Assembly: GCA_963728295.1 (NCBI GenBank)
Contig: CAVSKB010000025.1
Location: 1-53,156 of the forward strand
Direction: 5' to 3'
Length of the DNA: 53,156 bases
DNA from: DATJKD01 sp963728295
GTDB taxonomy: Bacteria; Pseudomonadota; Gammaproteobacteria; Steroidobacterales; Steroidobacteraceae
Shown: positions 47,344-53,156 of the stretch, piece by piece
How the letters are laid out: every line of letters starts with the position of its first letter
Numbering within the stretch: the stretch's first letter is position 1
The notes under the pieces: generated by a model
The model's database searches: none
Told to the model about the DNA's origin: nothing
What the model saw: only the letters and a program-made list of their open reading frames with translations
Position numbers and translations under genes: made by a program

Positions 47344-47982
47344 TCACGCCTCGGTGGCGATGCGGAATATCTGCTTGCGGGTCTCCGCGAGCAAAGCCTT
47401 GCGCGCGTCGGCATCGGCGCTGCCAACCATCAGCATCATCCCCTCTATCACGCCGGCGATGATCGCGGCGCGCTGATCGAGCAGCCCTGCATCGAGATGC
47501 GGGCTCAGGTCCTGCAACAGCCGCAGGATCTCTGAGATGTCGGTTGCGTAGAACTGCTGCAGAAGCTCGCCCGTGTACGCATCCTCGGATTCGACCAGAC
47601 CCCACAACTGGATGAAGAAATGCCGCGTTCGGGGATCCCAGCAGTCCTGCAGCAGGAAATCGATCCACGCCATGAATCGCGCCGTCGGCGTGTCCGGTAC
47701 TTGGGCCAGCACCTGTGCGGTCTGTGCGCTGTAGTCGGCCGCAACACTTTCGAGCAAGGCTCGCACCAGGTCGCCCTTCGTCGCGAAGTAGTACTGCAGA
47801 TGGCTCATGCGAATGCCCACCCGCTCGGCCACATTCCGCAGCGTGAACTGCTCGTAACCGTTTCCGGCAAGCAGGTCGCGGGCGGCCGCGATGATTTCCG
47901 CTTCGCGCGCCCGCCCCTTAACGCGTGAGTTGCGTCGCGCTGCTGATGCTCCCGTCGTCATTCGTCGATCGTTCGATGCCAT
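47344..47982 (-). CDS. TetR/AcrR-family transcriptional regulator
   Basis: Intact 212-residue regulator. The helix-turn-helix is AEIIAAARDLLAGNGYEQF, FTLRNVAERVGIRMSHLQYY, FATKGDLVRALLESV; the C-terminal ligand domain follows (LLQDCWDPRTRHFFIQL). It lies between TonB receptor 2 and the divergent flavoprotein operon and probably controls one or both. The leader MASNDRRMTTGASAARRN is basic and may be shorter in reality (second ATG at 47961). Confidence 0.9.
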   Translation of the reverse strand: MASNDRRMTTGASAARRNSRVKGRAREAEIIAAARDLLAGNGYEQFTLRNVAERVGIRMSHLQYYFATKGDLVRALLESVAADYSAQTAQVLAQVPDTPTARFMAWIDFLLQDCWDPRTRHFFIQLWGLVESEDAYTGELLQQFYATDISEILRLLQDLSPHLDAGLLDQRAAIIAGVIEGMMLMVGSADADARKALLAETRKQIFRIATEA

Positions 47983-48174
47983 GTCGCGGCGATGGCCTTT
48001 GAGAGCCTGGGAGCGCTAATAGTGTATATGACCAAAGTGCCTAGGGCTGGGTAGCCCACCGCTGCGCTGACTTTGGAACCTCAGGGGTGAGACCTCATTG
48101 ATTTATTTAGGTTACCGACCAATAATCTAGACCATCCCATCACCGTGCTTGACGCCGTTTCGGAAACAAGCCCC
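47983..48174. promoter_or_regulatory. Divergent promoter region with possible TetR operator
   Basis: AT-rich (48015-48030 and 48095-48135) compared with its surroundings. It contains inverted arms CCAAAGT (48032-48038) and ACTTTGG (48070-48076) enclosing a short hairpin GGGCT-gggt-AGCCC. Placed between the TetR gene and the flavoprotein gene it probably holds both promoters and the regulator site. The exact operator is uncertain. Confidence 0.45.
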
Positions 48175-50127
48175 ATGACTGTCCGGAAGCGCGAACACGA
48201 GCTTTCACAGCTCGGCCTGGACCGCGACATCACCAGGCGCGATTTCCTCGGCTCGACATTGATCGGCAGCGGTGCAGCGCTCTTGGCGGCCGCTGCACCG
48301 GGTCTGGTGCGCCCGGCCAGCGCGCAAACGATGGCCGTTCCGCTTACCGGGCTGTCGGCCCGACTGGACGGGGCCGGGAGGCGTCGGCGATTACGCCCGG
48401 TCGAACGGCAACACCCATGAGGTCGTCAATGCCTCGCACGCGGTCCGCAACAGCGACTACGCGGAGCTTCGGGCCGCTTCCGACACTGGAGAGACCTACG
48501 ACCTCGTCATCGTCGGCGCGGGATTCGCCGGTGCTGGCCTCGGCTTATCGCTGGCACAAGGAGCGTCCGGACGACAGCGTGCTGATATTCGATGTCCACC
48601 CGATCTTCGGTGGCGAGGCGAAGCAGAACGAGTTCGAAGTCGACGGCGTGCGACTGTGGGGACCGCAGGGTTCGAACGGCAACGTCTACCCGATCAAGAA
48701 GGCCATCGAAACCGGCTTCGGCGCGCCGTTGTGGCGCGAGCTCGGTCTACCGGAGGAATTCGTCTGGCAGGAGCCGAAGGGTCTCGAGAAGGAAATGCGC
48801 ATCCCGCCCGACGTGTATGGGCCGATGCACATCACATGGGAATCGGCCGACCAGGGCTTCTACTACGAGAACAAGGGCTTCGTCATCAATCCGTGGGCGA
48901 ACCGCTTCAAGGATGCGCCGATCCCGGAGCAGCTCAAGCAGGACATGATCTGGATGGAGACATTCCGCCAGCCCCCGCGCCGCGAGGACTGGGCGAAGTG
49001 GCTCGACAGCATGACGTACCAGCAGTTCATCACCGACGTGATGGGGATCAAGTCCGACGTCGCGAGCTATCTCAACCCGCAGATGGCGGCGATGGGGTGC
49101 GGGCTCGGCACCGATGTCGCGTCGGCATATTCCGCGTACCGGTTCCTGCAGCCGGGCGTCAATGCGTACGACCGTTATCTCGGTGTCGGTGACGTGACCG
49201 ATCAGGTCTGGCTCGCGAGCTGGCCGGGCGGCAACACGGGTCAGCTCCGTTACCTCGTCAAGAACATCATCCCGGGCGCCTTCGCCGGCGGGACAGGTCT
49301 CAGCGAGGTTCTGTTCGGGCCGGTGCAGTGGCAGAACCTCGATCGGGCGAACGAACCCGTGCGCATGCGCTTGTCCTCGCTGGTCGTCGACATCCGGCAC
49401 GACGGGGCGCCGGAATCGGCAGAGACCGTGCTTGTCACCTACCTCAAGGACGGGCGGCTGCGGCGCGTGACCGCAAAGCGCGTGATCGTCGCCGGCCAGC
49501 AGCACCTCAACAAACGCATCGTCGCCGACCTTCCGGCGCCCCTGAAAACGGCGATGGACGCATTCATGCACGCCCCGATCTGCACCGTGAACGTGGCGCT
49601 GCGCAACTGGAAGTTCCTGGAGAAGCTCGGCATCAGCGCGGTCGCGCTGGTTCGACGACTTCGGCTGGTTCTTCAGCCTGCGCCGCCAGATGATCATCGA
49701 CGGCCAGGAGCCGATGCCGCTCGACCCGGCGAAGCCGGTCGTCATCACCATGTACAACTCGTTCTGCCTGCCGGGCCTGCCGGTCGCACAGCAGGCGGTC
49801 GCCGCGCGGATGGCGCTGTTCGGCATGTACTTCAAGGACATCGAGCTCGCAGTCCGCAGCCAGTTCACCAAGATGTTCGCCTCGGCGGGATTCGACGCGG
49901 CGCGCGACATCGCCGGTATCACGGCGAATCGCTGGGGCCATGCCTACGTCGTGAGCCCGCCGTACTTCGCGTTTGGCCGGGACGGCCAGCCGGCGCCGCG
50001 CGATGTGGTGCGCGCGGGCTATGGCCGGCTGCGCTTCGCGCATTCAGAGCTCGAAGGCGCGCAGATGTGGGAAACGGCAGTCGCCGAGGGCGAGCGCGCG
50101 GTCAAGCAACTGATGGAGGTTGCGTGA
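48175..50127 (+). CDS. Tat-exported FAD oxidoreductase, spermidine-dehydrogenase-like, frameshifted
   Basis: About 650 residues. The N-terminus LSQLGLDRDITRRDFLGST carries a twin-arginine motif (RRDFLG) and a hydrophobic stretch, so it is folded before export. The FAD loop is YDLVIVGAGFAGAG. Later parts include FDVHPIFGGEAKQNEFEVDG, YRFLQPGVNAYDRYLG and RWGHAYVVSPPYFAFGR. The LGLDRDITRRDFL opening and overall order resemble spermidine dehydrogenases of the SpdH group (family recognition from memory). Frame changes near 48375, 48540 and 49650. ATG 48175 is preferred to GTG 48145. Divergent from the TetR gene, and followed at 1 base by a secreted NTF2-like protein. Confidence 0.82.
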
Positions 50128-50128
50128 G

Positions 50129-50641
50129 ATGAACGTTGCAAAGTGCGTGAGGACCTCGCTCATCGGTGGCGTAGCGGGCCTGTGGCTCTCGTTCGGGAGC
50201 CATGCGTCGGCGGCGAGCAGCGCTGAACTCACGGCCTTCAAGCAGGCGATACGCGCGAAGTACGACATGAAGGAAAGAGCCTTCCACGAGCGGGATGGCG
50301 AGACGATCGTAACGAAGTTCTACGCCGAGGACGTCGTGTCGATGGGCGAAGGCTCACCGCTGCACCGCGGCCGCGAGGAACTGCGCAAGCTCTATCGGAC
50401 GCCCGAAGTGATCGAGAACGAGGTCCGGATCAAATCATTCCACACCCATGTCAACGGCAACGCGGGTTGGGATTGGGCGGATTTCCACGTGACTCCGGCG
50501 GATGCCAAGGTCGCGCCGTTCACGTTCAAGATCCTGTTCCTGTGGGAGAACGTGAACGGTGAATGGTGGTGCAAGGGCGACATGTACGTGATCGACAAGT
50601 CCGGCGGCGCGCCTGCAACCGCGGAAGCCGGGACGCACTGA
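50129..50641 (+). CDS. Secreted NTF2-like (DUF4440/SnoaL-like) protein
   Basis: Intact 170-residue protein with a signal peptide (LIGGVAGLWLSFGSHASA) and one NTF2-like fold: AIRAKYDMKERAFHERDG, FYAEDVVSMGEGSPLHRG and a C-terminal FLWENVNGEWWCKGDMYV. The pattern suits the DUF4440/nuclear transport factor 2 group, whose small cavities bind or rearrange hydrophobic ligands. The ATG overlaps the flavoprotein region by one base gap, so the pair is co-translated; a periplasmic helper of that enzyme is likely (inference). Confidence 0.82.
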   Translation: MNVAKCVRTSLIGGVAGLWLSFGSHASAASSAELTAFKQAIRAKYDMKERAFHERDGETIVTKFYAEDVVSMGEGSPLHRGREELRKLYRTPEVIENEVRIKSFHTHVNGNAGWDWADFHVTPADAKVAPFTFKILFLWENVNGEWWCKGDMYVIDKSGGAPATAEAGTH

Positions 50642-50895
50642 GCGCGAAGCGGATGGTCGTTTACTCTCGATTCAGCTCGAGGCATTAAAGCTAGTGCGCG
50701 CTGGTACATGTGGGCGTGCGCTATCTGCCAATCCTGGATTTGCTGCCGGCGGCAGGATTCCCACCAGAAAGACTCAGGTCCTATCGTGGCGACCGTTGAC
50801 AAGGCTCCGGGCGTTGACCGATGGTATCGGTGACCAATTCCCCGGGGTACGCGCGCGGCGCTTCCAGACGCGTCGTCCGAACGCAGGGGGTCAAC
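50642..50895. other. Intergenic region before TonB receptor 3
   Basis: 254 bases without a convincing gene. It contains ATTAAAG near 50685 and may carry a separate promoter for the receptor. No RNA gene or terminator recognised. Confidence 0.35.
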
Positions 50896-53137
50896 ATGCG
50901 GTCCAGAGAGAGAGTCGTCCTGGCGTTTGCCGTCGGCGCCGTGCTGGCCAGCGCCGCCGCCGAGGCCCAGGTTCTCGAGGAAGTGATCGTCACCGCGCAG
51001 AAGCGCGAGCAGAGCATGCAGGATGTGGGCATCTCCGTGTCCGCGTTCTCCGGCGAGCAGCTCGAAGGCGCTTGGCATCACGAACACGGTGGACATCACG
51101 CAGCAGGTGCCGGGCCTGCAGTTCTTCACGTTTTCGCCGGCGTTCACGGTGTTCAGCCTGCGCGGCGTCTCGCAGAACAACTTCCAGGACAACCTCGAGG
51201 CGCCGGTGGCGGTGTACATGGATGGCGCGTACGTCGCCAGCATGAACGCGATCAACACCCAGCTCTTCGACATGGATCGCGTCGAAGTGCTGCGCGGGCC
51301 GCAGGGGACGCTGTTCGGCCGCAACGCGACCGGCGGGCTGATTCACTTCCTGACGCGCAAGGCCGAGGACAGAGCAGCGAACGGATACCTCGAGGCGGGC
51401 GCGGCGGAGTTCGGCACCTACAGCGTCGAAGGCGCGGTCGGCGGCGGCCTGTCTCGGACGCCGTGCGCGGCCGGCTCGCCGGTCGCTGGGAGAAATCCGA
51501 CGGCTACGTCGAGGCCGGCACGGCATTCGGCGAGCCGGCCACGGGCCGCACCTCGAATGGCGCGGACGGCTACGCGCTGCGTGGCAACCTGCAGATCGAT
51601 GCGACCGACGACGTCGCTGATCGACCTGACGGCCGCGTATTCGAGGGACGACGACGTCCGACGGGCGAATACGTCGTCTCGCTCGCCGGCTTCGACCCGG
51701 ACACCGGGCTCGGCGCGTTCACCGACGCGATCGATCCGGCCACCCGGGTGGACCCGACGGACTTTTCGATCGCAAGCCGATCACCGGCGACGGCTGGCAG
51801 GCACTGGTCGGACGAGGACCCGTACATGAACCGCGAGACGACCTCGCTCACCGCGCAGGTCACCGCGCAGCTCGGCGGCGGCATGGAGCTCGTCTCGATC
51901 ACCAACTGGCTGACGATGGACAAGTTCTACATCGAGGACGCCGGCGGCGGGTTCGGGTTCTTCCCGTACAACACCATCAACGACTACGACCAGTGGTCGC
52001 AGGAGTTGCGGCTGTCCGGCGACGCGGAGCGGCTGCGCTGGACAGGTGGGCGGCGTACTACCTCGACATGAAATGGGACACGTTCCAGTCGGTGGCAGGC
52101 GCGCTGATTCTGGGCGGCACGAGCGATACGCAGAAGATGTCCACCTTCGGTGTCGTCGATTCGCAGAACTGGTCGGCCTTCGGGCAGGTCGAGTTCGACC
52201 TCGCCGAGCGATGGACGCTGGTCACGGGCCTCCGCTGGTCGCAGGACGACAAGGACCTCGACATGCGTCGCGTCTACGAGGACGTGCCCGAGGGCAGTTC
52301 CGCCCGAGGAAGTCTTCAACATCGACGATGTCGCGATCCCGGGAATCGACACCATCGACTACGGCGACTACGCGGCGCGGCGCAGCTCAACTGGAAGCCC
52401 GTCGACGGGCACGCTGCTCTACGCGGCGTTCAACCGCGGCATCAAGGGCGGCAACTGGTCGCTCGATCCGCTGGGCGGCGTCGCGCCGACGAGAACCTCA
52501 AGCACGGCCGAAGAAGTGCTCAACGCCTACGAGCTCGGGCTGAAGACGGATCTGTTGGACGGCGCGGCGCGGCTCAACATGGCGGCGTTCTACTACGACT
52601 ACGAGGACTATCAGGCGTTCTCGATCGTCGGTCTCACCCCGCAGGTGACCAATTCGGATGCGAAGGCGCACGGGCGGCGAGATCGAGCTGACCGCATCGC
52701 CGACGACGGGCCTCGACCTTCATGTTCGGCGCGGCATTCATCGATTCCGAGGTCGAGGCGGTGCCCGACGTGTTCGGCGGCACCGTCGAGGCCGAGTTCC
52801 CGACCGCGCCGTCGGTGAGCCTCAATTTCCTGGCGCGCTACGAATGGCCCGCGCTCGGCGGGCACCTGTCCGCGCAGGTCGACGGCCGCTGGAACGACGA
52901 CCAGTTCCTCGAAGGCACCAACTCGGAAGTGTCGTTCGAGCCGGCCTACTCGGTCTGGAATGCCAACGTCGGCTACCGCACCGAACGACGACCGGTTCCG
53001 CGTCATCGGTGTACGTCAAGAACTTCACCGACGAGGAGTATCGGCTCTACAACCTCGATCTCGGCCTGCTCGGTTTCATCGAGCAGGTGTATGCGCCGCC
53101 GCGACAGGCCGGCATCACGCTCACCTACAATTGGTAG
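50896..53137 (+). CDS. TonB-dependent outer-membrane receptor 3, frameshifted
   Basis: About 747 residues. Signal peptide (LAFAVGAVLASAAAEAQ), TonB region (VLEEVIVTAQKREQSMQD), plug (DMDRVEVLRGPQGTLFGRNA), barrel pieces LDLRW-type strands such as WTLVTGLRWSQDDKDLD and YAAFNRGIKGGNWSLDP, and the terminal strand QAGITLTYNW. Frame breaks near 51070, 51460, 51620, 51780, 52045, 52300, 52375, 52490, 52670 and 53000. ATG 50896 is selected for the signal peptide. Downstream of the flavoprotein/NTF2-like pair, probably taking up the compound they act on. Same receptor class as the other two. Confidence 0.85.
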
Positions 53138-53156
53138 AGCATGTTCCATCGGAGGG

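Noticed and set aside
1..53156. CRISPR arrays, tRNA or rRNA genes, insertion sequences
   Set aside because: No regularly spaced repeats, cloverleaf-like sequences, rRNA signatures or transposase motifs were seen on reading; a covariance-model scan was not possible here.

Overview
This is a GC-rich bacterial chromosome segment. Its gene content (outer-membrane usher, three TonB-dependent receptors, OxyR/AhpC/AhpD, PEP-CTERM protein, homoprotocatechuate meta-cleavage genes) points to a Gram-negative proteobacterium, most likely a gammaproteobacterium of the Steroidobacterales/Nevskiales type. That placement is inference; no rRNA, tRNA, CRISPR array or insertion sequence was recognised. Many long genes are broken by one-base frameshifts while their residues stay conserved on both sides, and where I worked through the join, removing one extra base restores the gene. 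I therefore read the breaks as sequence errors and annotate whole genes across them.

Layout. 0-3 kb: a DUF3482 GTPase facing a diacylglycerol-kinase-family lipid kinase and a DUF4124 protein. 3-7.7 kb: a three-gene 2-oxoacid (2-oxoglutarate-type) ferredoxin oxidoreductase unit with a flavin/Fe-S oxidoreductase first. 7.8-12.9 kb: a Csu-type (spore coat U domain) chaperone-usher pilus locus with a divergent minor-subunit pair. 13-18.9 kb: an oxidative-stress block. oxyR is divergent from ahpC-ahpD with a near-perfect OxyR site between them. Downstream of oxyR, and overlapping its stop by ATGA, is a ~1030-residue protein joining a lipase-like alpha/beta hydrolase, an aminopeptidase-N-domain-like module and a caspase-like CHAT protease. 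This is the most unusual gene in the window. 19-22 kb: a secreted internally duplicated protein, a 2OG-Fe(II) oxygenase and a PEP-CTERM protein.

22-35 kb is an aromatic-catabolism island. It holds a flavin monooxygenase with its DUF2783 partner, an MBL-fold hydrolase, a VanA-type Rieske oxygenase, a short MetE-like methyltransferase, and a homoprotocatechuate pathway (hpaG1-hpaG2-hpaD-hpaF-hpaH-hpaI-hpaR, divergent from hpaE, with a palindromic operator candidate between), then a second VanA-type Rieske oxygenase. No HpaBC hydroxylase is present. Two Rieske demethylase-like enzymes plus a methyltransferase suggest entry from a methoxylated phenylacetate such as homovanillate (inference).

35-53 kb is a TonB-receptor-rich uptake region. 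One unit is receptor, histone-deacetylase-like amidohydrolase and secreted YtcJ-like amidohydrolase. An opposite unit is receptor, MFS transporter, SDR, class III aminotransferase/phospho-lyase and small-molecule kinase. A TetR regulator is divergent from a Tat-exported spermidine-dehydrogenase-like flavoprotein, an NTF2-like secreted protein and a third receptor. The common theme may be amines or polyamines, but that is inference.
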